Assembly (NCBI GenBank): GCA_036346405.1
Contig: CM070562.1
Location: 98,606,284 to 98,670,283, forward strand
Reading direction: 5' to 3'
Length of the DNA stretch: 64,000 nucleotides
From: Phyllostachys edulis
Taxonomy: Eukaryota; Streptophyta; Magnoliopsida; Poales; Poaceae
Below are positions 1 to 11,602 of this stretch, in pieces. A program made the translations under genes and the position numbers. Under the pieces are notes generated by a model, which worked only from the letters and a program-made list of their open reading frames with translations, had not been told where the DNA came from and did not search any database. Every line of letters begins with the position of its first letter. Positions within the stretch are counted from its first letter, which is position 1.

Positions 1-1859
1 ATCATTGAGAGCTCTATAATCCACACACATACGTTGAGTACCATCCTTCTTTGCCACAAAGATCATAGGAGCTCCCTAAGGAGAGGAACTCGCCCTTATA
101 AAACCTTTACCTTGCATTTCTTCAATTTGTTGCTTTAGCTCAACTAGGTCATTCACAGGTAATCTATATGGCCTTTTGGAAATAGGTACTGTCCCAGGGA
201 CTAAGTTAATGATAAATTCCAAATATCTGTCTGGAGGCATTCCAGGTAGCTCACTGGGAAACACATCAGGGTACTCTCTAACCACAGAGAGGTCTTCAAG
301 TCTCCCTTCTCTTAAGCAGGACACCCTAGGACCTGCCTTAGGAGAGGTCTCGGGGCTAAATTCCACTTGCACCCCTTGCTCATTAGTGAGCACAATGGGC
401 TTGTTGGCACAATCTATTTGACCCTGATTTTTGGATAACCAGTCCATTCTAAGAATCACATCTAATCCTTGGGAGTGCAAGACTATCAAGTCTGCACAGA
501 AGAGTACTCTCAAGATTTCCAAGGAAAGATTTGGGCACAAGGAGTTGGTTCTCATTTCCAAGCCCGGGGAATGGATAAGCATAGGGTTTAATAAAGGAAT
601 AATAGCTAACCCATTGCTACCCACAAACTTTGAAGAGATAAACGAATGAGAAGCTCCGGAGTAAAAAAGAACTGAGGCTGGAATGGTATTAACAAAGAAC
701 GTACCAAGGACCACATCTGAAGCTTGTTGAGCTTCCTCAGCTGTGAGGTGGTTCACTCGCCCTTTGTTGAATTGCATTGGAGGTCTTGAATGACTGCCAT
801 GAGCTGAGGACCCTTGAGCTGATCGGGTGGGTGTTGGAGTTGGAGCTGGAAGTTTCTTTGGGCATTTGTTTGCATAATGTCCAACTTCATGACAATTGAA
901 GCACGTCACCCCTGCTGCAGAATTTGCGATTGGTCTTGCCTGAGATTGACCTCCTAGGGAGGTCCTAGGAGAGCTGGAGGTGCCAGACCTCTTGACCTGC
1001 ATTGAGGTCCTGATGGGGGAGGAGGTCATAGACCTCATAGGCTGAAACTGGGAGGTCTTTGGCCTAGAAAATCCCTCGATCTGAACTCATCGAAATAGCC
1101 TTCCTCTTTTACGGTTTTCCATCTCAACATGTTTGGCTTCTTGCGAATGGTTTTGCTCACCGATCTGAAAATCTGGGTAATCATGAGCAAGGAGCCGGGT
1201 GAGAGATCATCATTAAGTCCATTCAAAACCGTTCTTGCTTGGACTCATCTGTGACCACATCCTCAGGTGCATACCTTGCCAATTGGTTGAACTTGTGTAG
1301 GTACTCGCTGACTGTGTAGTTCCCTTGGCGCAAGGCTCTGAACTCATTCTTCTTTAATATCATCATTCCATGAGGAATGTGTGCACGTCTAAAAGCTTGA
1401 GTGAATTCCTCCCAAGTGATTTCTTGGGCGTCGAGGTGGGATTGAGTAAAGTTTTCCCACCAATCCGAAGCTGGTCCTTGGAGTTGATGAGAGGCAAATA
1501 AAACTTTCTCTCGGTCGGTACATTGGATCATGTCCAATTTTCTGCTCACAACCCTGAGCCAATCATCCGCTTCGAGAGGCTCAGAGGTGCTGGAGAACGT
1601 AGGTGGCCTCATACTCATGAACTCAGACATGTTAGCTCTAGGAGGAGGTGGAACATGTACAGGAGGTTGGCTGCCGCGCTTGGAGGTTCGAGTATTGGTG
1701 ATGGTGAGCTAGTAGGTTGATCAATTCGCTTGATTGGCCATCATTTGGTTCGATCTGGGCCTTGAGTGGAGGAGGTGGTGGGCCAGATCGAGTCTCTGGA
1801 TCACTTCCAAGGGCTCTTCCTTGGCCACTGGCACTGCCACTACCCCTTGTGGTCACCAT
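1..1859 (-). pseudogene. Ty3/gypsy gag-pol remnant (gag, zinc knuckle, protease, start of RT)
   Basis: Decayed polyprotein gene of a chromovirus-like Ty3/gypsy retrotransposon, reading right to left and leaving the window at position 1. A likely gag start (MVTTRGSGSASG) is at 1859. Gag text follows across 1638-1223 (DDWLRVVSRKLDMIQC, then SDWWENFTQ). A CCHC zinc knuckle (CFNCHEVGHYANKC) lies near 860-905. The aspartic protease segment near 640-720 reads FYSGASHSFIS, so the catalytic Asp expected before SGAS is Tyr. The RT start (KRPYRLP, then KKDGTQRMCVDYRALND) runs to the window edge; its SSPWGAP-type motif has TAG in place of the Trp codon at about 91-93. Gag is spread over different reading frames, so frameshifts are present. 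The element is non-functional; the family call is firm, the exact lineage is not. Confidence 0.9.
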
Positions 1860-3304
1860 CTGCTAGGGTCCAAGAGGTAAGAAAAGGTAAGAGATCTAGG
1901 AGGTAAGGCTTAAGACTTAAAGCAACTAACCCCAATATAACCCCAAAAGTCAATACTTCAACAATTAAACTCATCACTTTCTACACGAAGCTTGCTGCCC
2001 TCAGGGCTGCAAGTAAAGTGGTCATGACATGGAGGGAAGGTCTTTTGTAAAGTAGCCCCAGAGGTAACCTTCACAAAAGAGCCGCCACTCATGCCACAAC
2101 AAGGAGGTCCTTAACACTACAACCACAACCTTAATTCGGCCCTATAGACGTTCCAAGGAAAGAATTCCATTTGATTTTATGAAACGTTGAGGCAAGCAAA
2201 AAGATAAGGAGGAAATAAGGTGAGATAAGATACAGGAGAGGGGTAAGAGTAGATAGATGACTCAGGTAAGAGGAGAACAATTTCATTTCTCTTATTTAAT
2301 AAAACATATTTTGAACTCTTCCTAACGACCATTCTAATAGGCTGCGTCCTTCATCAGATGCTCGATACCACCAGAACGACCGGCCAGGCACACCCGGAGG
2401 TCCACAGGACCTCCTGGGAGGTCCGGAGAGGATCCCCCAGGACGTCCCGAGAGGTCCCTCAGGACCTCCTGGGAGGTCCGCAAAGGACTTCCCAGGACAT
2501 CCCGAGAGGATATCCTGGTGGACCGCACAGACCTCCCGAGAGGTCCAAGAGGACCACGCGGAGGTCTGGGAGGTCCTGACCCGCAGAGGTCGCTGGACCT
2601 CAGACCTCCCCAGAACTCCACGTCTCCACTTCGAGGGAGGTCCGAAGGGAACCACCCCAGGAGGTCGTGGGGCTTAGGGCAAGCCTAAAGTCCTCTGTGA
2701 TCCAAACCCGGCCCCAGAGATCATTGGTCGGTTCTCACAAAGAAACAAGTGATAACACAAACATCCACAAGACTTTATTAACAGAAAAGAAGGTTTGTTA
2801 CAAGGGTTGCTTACAACTCCATTTCGAGAGCACACAAAAGCAGCGGAAAACAACAGACAGGGTCCACCCATTACACCACAGGTGACTGGCTGGAGGGCGC
2901 GGCCTAATTGAGCTGGTCATCTTCATCATCAAAGAAGTCTTCATCTGCTCAATATATGAATCAAGCAAGAGTGAGCACAACAACCGTGTTTCGCAAGTTA
3001 CATCCACAATTAATGTAATGACATGCATAGGGGTATATCAAAGGACAGCATATTAGGGTTGGTTTGCATAAAGCCACTTTTATTTCAAATACAAGTATTA
3101 AGTTTCAAGGCAGGTTACCATAATTAAAATTCATTTTTGTGAAAACCATTTTCAGTTGGATAGCATTCAACATAGAAATGGTGAAGGATACCCTCCTGCA
3201 CAAGGCTTCCCGCCCACACCCATTTTGGTTAAACCACCAAAACCAATTCAATATTTCTTTTGAAAACCAAAACCAAGAGCTAACTTTAAGTGACATTGCC
3301 AGCA

Positions 3305-3354
3305 TGTCCATGACCGTGGACACGGCTATTCGAATAGATTTACACTCTGCAGAG
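3305..3354 (-). repeat. Cluster of three palindromes in the LTR
   Basis: TGTCCATGACCGTGGACA (3305-3322, one mismatch pair), CTATTCGAATAG (3326-3337, perfect 12 bp) and CTCTGCAGAG (3345-3354, perfect 10 bp) stand side by side. The same trio recurs at 46329-46382 and, rearranged in orientation and diverged, around 36321-36390. They would lie in the transcribed R/U5 part of the LTR. Confidence 0.75.
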
Positions 3355-4585
3355 GTTGCACACTTTACCCACATGACATGAATTCTCTAGTTTGCTTGAC
3401 ATCTGTCGATGCCACCTCACACTTCCTTTTGTGAGAGGTCTAGAGCACATGACAAGGCCTTTACAATGCATTACTCCACCACAGTCCACCCACTCTAAGG
3501 TTTCACTCCCATTGGACTTTCCATCCGCCGGGTTTAAGCCCCTTCTTGAGCCAGGTGGGACTACCACTAGTCATAACAAGACAAACCCACCGCGTCCGCA
3601 GGACAAACTATGGTAGAGCTTTGCAAATTAATTAGCCAGGTCCCACGCCCCATACTGGAGACATGTGGTTGCACAAGTTTGGCATAGCCCATTATAGGCT
3701 TAGCAAGTGGTGTCTCAAAGACCGGTCCTTAACTGACTTGGGCGACAAACCTCAACCCTGGGGCATCGGATCACACGACCCCCGTGCATAAACATGCACC
3801 AACCATACAACCAGCTTCGCCCAAGTCAAAACCATTTTTCATTAACTATGCTTTACAATTCTCCATGTCACACCAATGCCAAGGCCAAGTAAAACATCCA
3901 TGACACACAAATGTCATGGCCGAAATCCCCATGGCACACCAATGTCATGGCTCAAAACATTTGATTATTTGATGTTTTTGGTGTAAACTCCCCAAATCAA
4001 GATTTTGGTCTAAACATTACTAAGCATTTCATTTTTCTTTAAAGCTTCGGGTCCTTACTAATGCAAGAACCAGATTTACCTAGTGTGACAATGTGGTTGA
4101 TTCAACATGGATGGGGGTCATACCAAGCAGTAGGTTTAACTAGGGATTAGAAGATAGGCATTGAAATACCTAGTAAAGTAGGCATGCATACACCTTTGAA
4201 AACGACATAAATAATTTGAAGTAATGGGTACAACATGTTCAAGAGTGTAACTTGCCTTGCTCAAGATCTCGAACTGCTTCTTCTCCCTCACTGAACTCAG
4301 GCTCCCCACGGTCTAGGCAATCTACACGTGAAGAACCAAGTATTCAAACAAAGCTTAAGCAAAATCCAAAGAACTCCAAATAAACTTAAAGACAAGACCA
4401 ACAGAGAAGCTGGGAGGTCAAGAGGAGGTCCAAGGAGCTTGGTGGAGAGGTCCTGGAGCTCCAGAGAGAATGTCCAAGCTCGAGTTGGAGGAGGTCCAGA
4501 GACTAGAGAGAGGAGGGCTATGGTGGCTTGGTTGAGACAGAGAGTAAAAATGAGGAAGAAAGTGATAAAGGAAGGCTCTCTCAAA

Positions 4586-4595
4586 CTATATATAG
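4586..4595 (-). promoter_or_regulatory. LTR TATA box
   Basis: CTATATATAG, itself a palindrome, sits inside the LTR. On the minus strand it is preceded by the GAGGTC array and followed by pyrimidine- and GA-rich sequence, as expected for a U3/R junction. If correct, U3 is 6032 to about 4600, and R plus U5 occupy the remaining 2.2 kb. Confidence 0.5.
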
Positions 4596-4828
4596 GGGAA
4601 GCAAAGGCACGTGATCCAGATTGGAGTCAACAAGAGTTGGTAAAGTGGACCAAAGAGTTGGTAAGGAATGTGATAATCGGTATGATATGAGTACTGTAAA
4701 GGTGAGGGCATTTAATGTGATACAACACGCATTAAATGCTACGGAGACTTCCTTGCCCAAAGGACTCAGTCAAAGGTAAAGAAAACTGGGTGCTTGACTG
4801 CCCAGTGGGGCAACCAAGACCCGCCAAG

Positions 4829-5830
4829 GAGGTCCTGCAAGGACCTCGAGGAGGTCTTGCAATGAACAAGGGGAGATCCTTACCCACCGGGGAGGTCCAA
4901 ACAGTTGGATCTCCAAAGAGGAGGTCCAACGGTCAAGATTAAGCGCACTAGAGGAGGTCCGCAAGGGCAAGGAGGAGGTTCTTACCCGCAAGGGAGGTCC
5001 TGACGGTTGGATCTCCCAAGGGGAGGTCCAACGGTCAAGATTTAAACACAAACGGGGAGGTCCACAAAAGTAAAAGGAGGACCTCACCTGCAAAAGAGGT
5101 CTAAAACTGTAGGATCCAATCCAGGGGAGGTCTGAACGGTTAGGATTCCCAAGGGGAGGTCCTAACGATCGGATCTGCCAAAAAGGGGAGGTCTGGATGG
5201 CCAAGATTTCCAAAGGGGAGGTCTTGACCGTCCAGATCCACAAGGAGGAGGTCTGGACGGTTAAGATCTCCAAGGGGGGAGGTCTTAACGGTCCCGATGT
5301 GCAAGGGGGAGGTCTGGGCCGCTAGATTTCGATCGGACCGCCCAAAATGGTTGGGACGTTCGGACCGCCCGAACGCCACAACAGATCGGACCGTCCAATG
5401 GAGATCCAAAGGCTCAGAGAAGGTGGGATGTTCGGACCGTCCGAACGTCTCACCAGGATCAAGCCGTCCATTGCAAATCGGACGACTCACAATCAACAGA
5501 GATGTAAATAGGCAAGGGAGGGGTCCTGGAGGATCCGGGGAGGTCCGGTGGGACACAGGGAGGTCAAACAATGTAAGGGGGAGGTCCTAGAGGACATGGA
5601 GAGGTCCTAAAGGACACGGGGAGGTCAAATAAATATAAGGGGAGGTCCTAGAGGACATGGAGAGGTCCTGAAGGACACGGGGAGGTCTAAGCGTTTGGGA
5701 GGTCTAGACCTAATGAGGTCTGGACCATAGGAGGACTGCACAGAGGAGGTCCGAGCCCTTGGATCCAAACAAAGGAGAGGTCTGGGCCAATAGATCTCAG
5801 ACAAAAGGGAGGTCTAGACTAGAGATGGAC
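4829..5830. repeat. Degenerate tandem array carrying a GAGGTC motif in the LTR U3
   Basis: By eye about 30 copies of GAGGTCC/GAGGTCT occur across about 4405-5830, densest here. In 4880-5310 they are spaced by a roughly 40-45 bp imperfect unit that pairs GGGGAGGTCC with AACGGTCAAGAT-like text (for example around 4905-4938, 5003-5042, 5146-5190 and 5215-5290). Further copies as alternating sense and antisense (GGACCTCC/GGAGGTCC) fill 2397-2660, and several sit within the gag coding region at about 950-1065. They lie upstream of the LTR TATA box on the transcribed strand, so an enhancer role is possible but unproven. Confidence 0.8.
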
Positions 5831-6032
5831 AAGAACATGGACAGAGAAGGGAAAAATCTTCAAAACTCCAAAATCTCAACAACCAACAAGGAACTTTTAG
5901 TGGTAGTTTGAGTTAGGCAGCTTAAGTCCATTATGAAATTTCAGGTTAAGCTTTGAATTCTCATCAAAACAAAATGGTTCTTTTTATTTCGAAAATTCCA
6001 AAAAGACTCTAAAATAAATTCAGGGTGTCACA

Positions 6033-6960
6033 CGAGCCAGTTTGGCTCGTTCCTTGTTGACACTGCGCATGTAGCCTCCCTGTCGCCCAGGCCCAGCCCA
6101 CTAACATAACCCCTTTCCCCTCCCCGCCCATCCCGAATTCCCAATCCCCTTTCCCCTCCCCATCTACCGTCGGGAATTGAGCCTCTCTACTCCTTTGCGC
6201 TCCGCTCCCTCCCCGCCACCGCGCTCCGCCCCTTCCTCTTGTCGTCGACTTCATGGGGATGGGGGCGGTGGCGCTGGAGCGTCCCAGGCAGCGTCATGGG
6301 ATTCTTTACCAGATTCACGCCCTCCTCCTCCTCTTGACTTCTTGGGCCGGGGACACGGTCGGGGGCCAGGGAACGGCAGCACCGGGCGAAGCTGCTGCGG
6401 CTCGTGCACACGCTGCGGCTTGTGCGCCCACCGGTTGTCTGGGTGGTGGTGGTCTAGTGGAGCCCGCGGCGGATGCGCCGGCCACGGCGAAGGTGCTGCA
6501 GCCTGCGGGGCACCGGGGTCATGTACCGGCACCTGGGCACCCGTCGACACCGGAGGAGAACTTCAATTGTGGGACGTCGGAGGAGAACTTCACCATCGCC
6601 GATGCTGAAGCGCACGCATAGCGCAACGCCGCCGAGATGCTCGAAGACAGGCAGCTCCACCTGCCGCCTCCCCCTTGCGGCCTTGCCTCGCTCGCCCAGC
6701 GCCACCTGACAGTCCCGATTCTCCCAAACTCCCGAATCCCGATCCCCAATCCTCTCCATCCCCTTCCCCTTCTGGACAGTGTATCGATTTCTTGGTGATT
6801 TTGATGTTGTTTGGTTTGGAATTTGGGAGTTAATTCTACAATCCATTCTAGTGTCATGTGCTGACTGCAATGCAAATTCTACATGTTGATATGCTGGTGA
6901 ATTTGGTCAGTTTGGATGTCATTTAGATGAATGTGGAATTAACATTTGTTGTTGCTGGCT
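6033..6960. other. GC-rich stretch with open frames but no recognised gene
   Basis: From about 6100 to 6780 the base composition jumps to GC-rich, with open frames on both strands (for example 6253-6621 plus, 6454-6870 minus). The translations are low-complexity (Pro, Ala, Gly, Arg) and resemble no family I know. Two pyrimidine-rich tracts containing CCCGAATTCCCAATCCC and CCCGAATCCCGATCCCCAAT flank the block. It could be a captured or abandoned first-exon region inside a hAT-type element whose right end is at 7120. No gene is claimed. Confidence 0.3.
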
Positions 6961-6969
6961 GTTTCCTAG

Positions 6970-7120
6970 GCTGGGTGGTTCTTGGCTCGTTTGAGCTCGC
7001 GAGCCAACTCGAGCCGAGCCCGGTTTCTAGCTCGTTTTCAAAATGAGCCGAGCCGGGCCGCAGTTGAGACCGAGCCTGGGCGAGCTTGGCCCGGCTCAAC
7101 TCGGCTCATTTCCAACCCTA
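6970..7120. mobile_element. Right terminal region of a hAT-like element (GAGCCGAGC-rich)
   Basis: Many GAGCCGAGC and GGCTCG motifs run up to a terminus that reads, on the minus strand, TAGGGTTGGAAATGAGCCGA. This matches the TAGGGNTGG...GAGCC ends of grass hAT non-autonomous elements, including the one at 33373-33630 in this window. A candidate 8-bp duplication would be GACAATGG (7121-7128). The left end was not found; the gypsy insertion ending at 6032 is bordered by CGAGCCAGTTTGGCTCG and may have split it. Confidence 0.5.
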
Positions 7121-10100
7121 GACAATGGTTCGAACAGAACAACAATTGCAATTAGTTACAACATCCGAAAATAATTTTTGCAACATTTAAAACTGACTTA
7201 TGAAACATTTTGATTTCATATGTGTAACAATGGTTGGAACAAAATAAAAAATTCATGAAGATGTAGTTGCAAACCAAATCACTTTCAAATCACCTATTGC
7301 AATAATGAGAGAGAAAATCCATCTCAAGAATCTGCTACTGCAACATCCAAAAGATATAATACCAAAATTTCAATTCACCTATTGCAAGAAAAATCCCCAT
7401 TGATACAACAAACACATAACACTAACCGGCCTTTTGCCTCGGATGTCAGCAGTGACACGCTCAGACGGTGTCGGGTGGCGGTAGCGGCATGCCCAGTGGA
7501 CCCAAGGGTGGCGCGGAGCCAACAAGGCTAGGGATGCGTCGACCGAGCTTGAGCGCGGCAGCGCAGAGGCACACCGGCACCTCTAGGTGACGTGGCAGCC
7601 CAGCACGCGGTGCGCGGCCGAGGCAACCAGGAAAGGTGGCTTGCGCGATGCCGGGCGCAGCCGGCGGTTCACTGCAGCCTTGCGACCAAGCCGAGATGGG
7701 GTGCTGGAGCGGCGTGGGCAGCAGAGGTTGGCTCGGCCATAGGGGAGAAGGGAGAACAGAGGGGATTAAGAGGAAGAGAGCTTCTGGAGGAAGAAGAGAA
7801 GAGAGAGAGAGAAGAAAGAAATGAGGAAGAAGAAAGAGAGAAGAAAGAAATGAGGAAGCTGTGAGTGAGATGCATGTGCAGTGGTGTTTGGACCAGTACT
7901 TGTGGGAGAACTATCGGGAACTACGGAACTGTTACAAGAGATATGAAAAGAGAGTGAGATAGGTTTGTGATCAGGCCACGTGGGGCCGAGCGTCCGAGGC
8001 GTCTACGAAAATGTTCTCCCTCCGGACGTAGGAGTTTTATAATTACCCATGTTCTTTACTAGTATCTATTCCTGCTGACCTGTAAAATGAAATGGTGCAA
8101 CTCTACATGTCTGCATGTGCCTTGTAAGACGAACATGTGAGGTGCTATATGGTTTGGTGGCTTGAACCAGATTTCACACACACGAGGATCTATGTATAAC
8201 CCCATAATGAAGATAGAGCTCCAGTCGAGTTTATTGTTAGGCAACTTCAGCCCTTTCTTCATTAGACACTTTTGACCACTTTCTCGCATGGCAGTTGAAA
8301 CTTCATTTTGGAGGCTGCTTTATTCAGTGATCAGTTGTGTTGAGTTAATGACTGAACGAAAATGTCTCAATTTTCCGCCTTTTTTTTTCTGGAAGCAAGT
8401 CTTTTTCTTTGCTGTTGTGTTGTTGCTCATTATTCTTCCCCTTGACGTTGTGCTGTTCTTCTCAGTCACTCCTCACAACTATCATAACAAACAAAATGTA
8501 CCAGAAACCTGACGTCGATGTGGATCGCTATACTTTCCCATCTCCATCGTCTTCTACAGTTCTACTTTAAGTTAAACACACTTATTCTCTGCAGCTTTAT
8601 AACACATCAGGTGAATGTACACTATTTGTGACTGAGTGATCTATGGGTAGTAACTCTATACGTCCAATTGGCATGTGCTTGTTTCTTGATTTTGATGCAT
8701 CATGGGTCACTTTGGCAGATCTGGCTTGGATGTTTTAATGAAAGAAGGTTAGTGTTCTCTCTAAGAAATGTATCCCTTTTCGTGCTTGTGCAACGTAACT
8801 CTCACTTTTTAAATAAGAAACAGCGAGCACACGCGCCGAACAACCTCGAATGCGGGCGGAGGGAGGCCCGACATCCTGCCTTGCCAACTGAGCTGCGCTC
8901 AGTTCTCAACTCTCCCACTTTTTTATTGCAACTTTTCCCGGAGATTGTTCGTCGGTTCATGTCGTGGATTCTCCACCGCACCGACCCTTCCACCAAACAT
9001 GATTGTTTGCTAAGAAATGAAAGAATTTCAATGAGCGGCGGCAGGTCGATGCAAAGTGGCATCGCGAACCGGGAAAGACGTGTGATGGCAAAGCGTTTTG
9101 ATTGGCCCCGGAAAGGGAGTGATGGTTAAGTGAGGCATCACGAGTCACGACGGCAGGTTGGAGATCGCCTTTGCGTAGCTGGACCTTGGAAACGCATCTG
9201 AATATTTCTATGCAGGAGTAGTTCTTAGGTTGTTCATACTTCAGCGCACATTTTTTGGTGGTTGTCGTCTTGTTTTGGCGTCAGTCTGTACATGATTGGA
9301 GTATCCGAAGAACACCACGACCGTGGGACATGATTCATTCACGGCGTGATGCTGCGCGCTGTGGGCTCGTAACATCTGCACTGTTCATGAGGCATTTGGG
9401 CATTTGTCTTCATGTTCCTTCTCTCCCCATTATTTCTCTTTATTGTCAGGCTGTCTGAGCCTCTGAGGCGCATCTTAGCACAGTCAGTGGTGGACCTAGA
9501 AAAAAAAATCTAAGCTAGGACAGAGTGGACCATGACTAATACGTAATAGCAATATAAATACACACTCTTTAAGTTACCATCACTCTGGTGGTATACTGAA
9601 AGCAATATAAAAAAAACTACGACATTGGATAGGATTGAGCAAAATTCCTAACTATCTATATACCGAATTCTTGTTTACCTTTTTATTATCTTCGTATGCA
9701 AATTCAAGTATGAGATATTGTAAACAAAAGTTCATGGGTTTAAGTCAGTCTTTAAGACTCCACCTACAGCTCCTACCGCACATTTTCATTTTTTAGAAAT
9801 CAAAATAGCAAAGACTAATTCTATTTTTTTTCCAATTTCTATTACCTAATCGAGTACTAATTAACATTGGATTTCCATAACAGAAGAATAACAAAGGCCA
9901 TTACTTTCTAAAATCCTCTCTATAATCAAATGAAATCCGATCGACCCAACATTGGCACATCCCAAACTGGAGCATGGAACTCATCTACATCGAGCAAAAT
10001 CATGGAAGACTGTAGCTTGAAGGATGACAAGAGCCTGACAACCCAAACATCTCCACAAAATCTCAGCTTTTTCTAGAAAAAAGACTTTTGAGTTTTCATG

Positions 10101-11196
10101 AGAAGAAGATAAGCATATACCAACAAATAGTGCCACTACGGGCCGAGCCGCACCGGACCTACGCGCCTCCGCCGACCTGAAGCCCCTCGTGGCCTTGAGG
10201 CGTCCTGGCCTGCCGTCTGCGCACTCACCCAAACGCCGCACGAACACGAGCAAAGTAAGCACCGCCGTGGGTTCGCTTGGCCCTCAAGCGCTTCGTCGCC
10301 GACAGTGTGCCATTGCCGTCTTGCCCATGCCACGGCTCTGCTTGGCACGCACCTAATGTTAGAAATTGGGGGGAGACTGGAACTCTAAAGAGTGATTGAC
10401 TGACAAGGCATATTGGTGTGGTGACTGGTGTGGGCCTTTGGGCTTTGGGAGTTCTGGGCCTCCTCCGTCGTTAGATCGAGCTGTTGTCTTCAGTGACTCA
10501 CTACCGCTGGCGCCCGGGAGCGGGAGGGTTCACCGGCGCCGGCTACCACGGGTGGCCGCCCAGCCTTGCCCAATAGTTGGGACCGCCTATGAGTACAATA
10601 ATAACCATGCAATCTTGGCATGATCTGAGCCGTTGATTAGGATGTCAACAGGTAGACAGGCATCATAGCCGCAATGCGTTGGGCCTGCGGACTACGCCGT
10701 CAGCTCAAACAGAAAAGCCAATCAACTCCGGCTCGACCGACGGTGCGGATCTGAGCCTGACGATCCGTATAACCTACTACCCAGCGAGGTGCTGTACGGT
10801 CCTGTTCTGCTGGCGGCCCACGTGGTTAGGCTCCCTACCAACCTGCCGAACCCACCCAAGTCAAATAACGACCAAAATTAGCGTAGTGCAAGCCGAAGCG
10901 GGCCAATAGGAAGCCCGGATCCCCCAGCGTGTACCAAGACCAGAATACTCCACCGAAACACTGTTCACAAATCACAATCCGACGAAATGGCCCACGACCT
11001 AACAAAGATTTCCAATTCAAACACAGGCAAAAAAAAAGGAAAATTATCTATTTAGGAATTATCGAGGATTTACTGCTATCGATGGAGGCATCAATCTGGT
11101 GGCGGTAAATTCTCAAATCCCGCGTCTATTTATTATTAACTAAAGAAAAAGAATCCCTCTAAAAAAACAAAAGAAAAAGGAAATCGAAACTGCACG
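7121..11196. other. Intergenic DNA, no gene recognised
   Basis: 7130-7430 is AT-rich with recurring GCAACAT and ATTTTGATTTCAT text typical of grass transposon filler. 7440-7860 is a GC-rich block ending in GAAGA/GAGAGA-rich purine repeats. 8060-9480 has scattered open frames up to about 150 codons without recognisable domains. At 9487 the sequence CAGTGGTGGACCTAG resembles a hAT terminal repeat, but no partner was found. 10130-10350 and 10390-10900 are GC-rich without a convincing exon. I see no supported gene. Confidence 0.5.
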
Positions 11197-11205
11197 GAGC
11201 AGAGG

Positions 11206-11568
11206 GAATATTTTTTTATTAATTAACCTTTTTTTGAATTTTATTTTAAAGCTAATCTCCGGCGCATTTTATTTCCAATTCTAACCTTTTTGATCACGCC
11301 ACCACCCGTGACGTGACAAAACAACACTGTCACACCAGCCCATTTCTAATCAAACTCTTATCATGCCACTAGAAGTGGCGTGACAGTGTTATTTGGTCAC
11401 GCTATAACCAGTGGTGTGACAAAAAGTGTTATTTTGGAACTTATTCTAGCGCGTGACAGTGTTATTTTTACGCTACCATCAAATGGTGTGAAACTACGTA
11501 ATTAGAAATAAAGTGTGTGGGGTTAACTTTAAAATAAAATTTAAAAAAATTGATTAAAAAAAAAGTTC
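11206..11568. mobile_element. Fold-back MITE, Mutator-type (9-bp TSD), copy 1
   Basis: A 363-bp element with long inverted ends: GAATATTTTTTTATTAATTA at the left, and the complement of GAACTTTTTTTTTAATCAAT at the right. It is flanked by a perfect 9-bp direct repeat, GAGCAGAGG (11197-11205 and 11569-11577), the duplication size of Mutator-like elements. The interior holds short inverted arms built on GTCACGCCAC / GTGGCGTGAC, so the whole unit can fold on itself. A second copy is at 37464-37840. No coding capacity. It ends 34 bases before the TATA box of the TM9 gene. Confidence 0.9.
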
Positions 11569-11602
11569 GAGCAGAGGAGGGGAGGGGAGCCGAGCAGCGG
11601 GG

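Larger units (their letters stand above)
2373..6032 (-). mobile_element. Probable long terminal repeat of the Ty3/gypsy element (5' LTR on the minus strand)
   Basis: The outer end is clear: read on the minus strand the LTR begins TGTGACACCCTGAATTTA at 6032, followed outward by CGAGC (6033-6037), the candidate target-site duplication; its partner lies outside the window. The inner end is less sure. A sequence close to the tRNA-Met primer-binding site (minus strand TGGTATCGAGCATC) lies at about 2358-2371, so the LTR should stop near 2373, but no clean CA terminus is visible there. The LTR would be about 3.7 kb, long but known for this class. It contains a TATA box, a GAGGTC-motif array and a palindrome cluster listed separately. 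The whole gag-pol transcript would run leftwards from here. Confidence 0.7.

Noticed and set aside
4328..5590. Open frames in the gypsy LTR
   Set aside because: They are translations of the GAGGTC array and U3/R DNA, repetitive and without family similarity.
8668..9129. 153-codon plus-strand frame
   Set aside because: No recognisable motif, no splice or promoter context, composition like surrounding intergenic DNA.
9487..9520. CAGTGGTGGACCTAG as a hAT left end
   Set aside because: No matching right terminus or 8-bp duplication could be found downstream.
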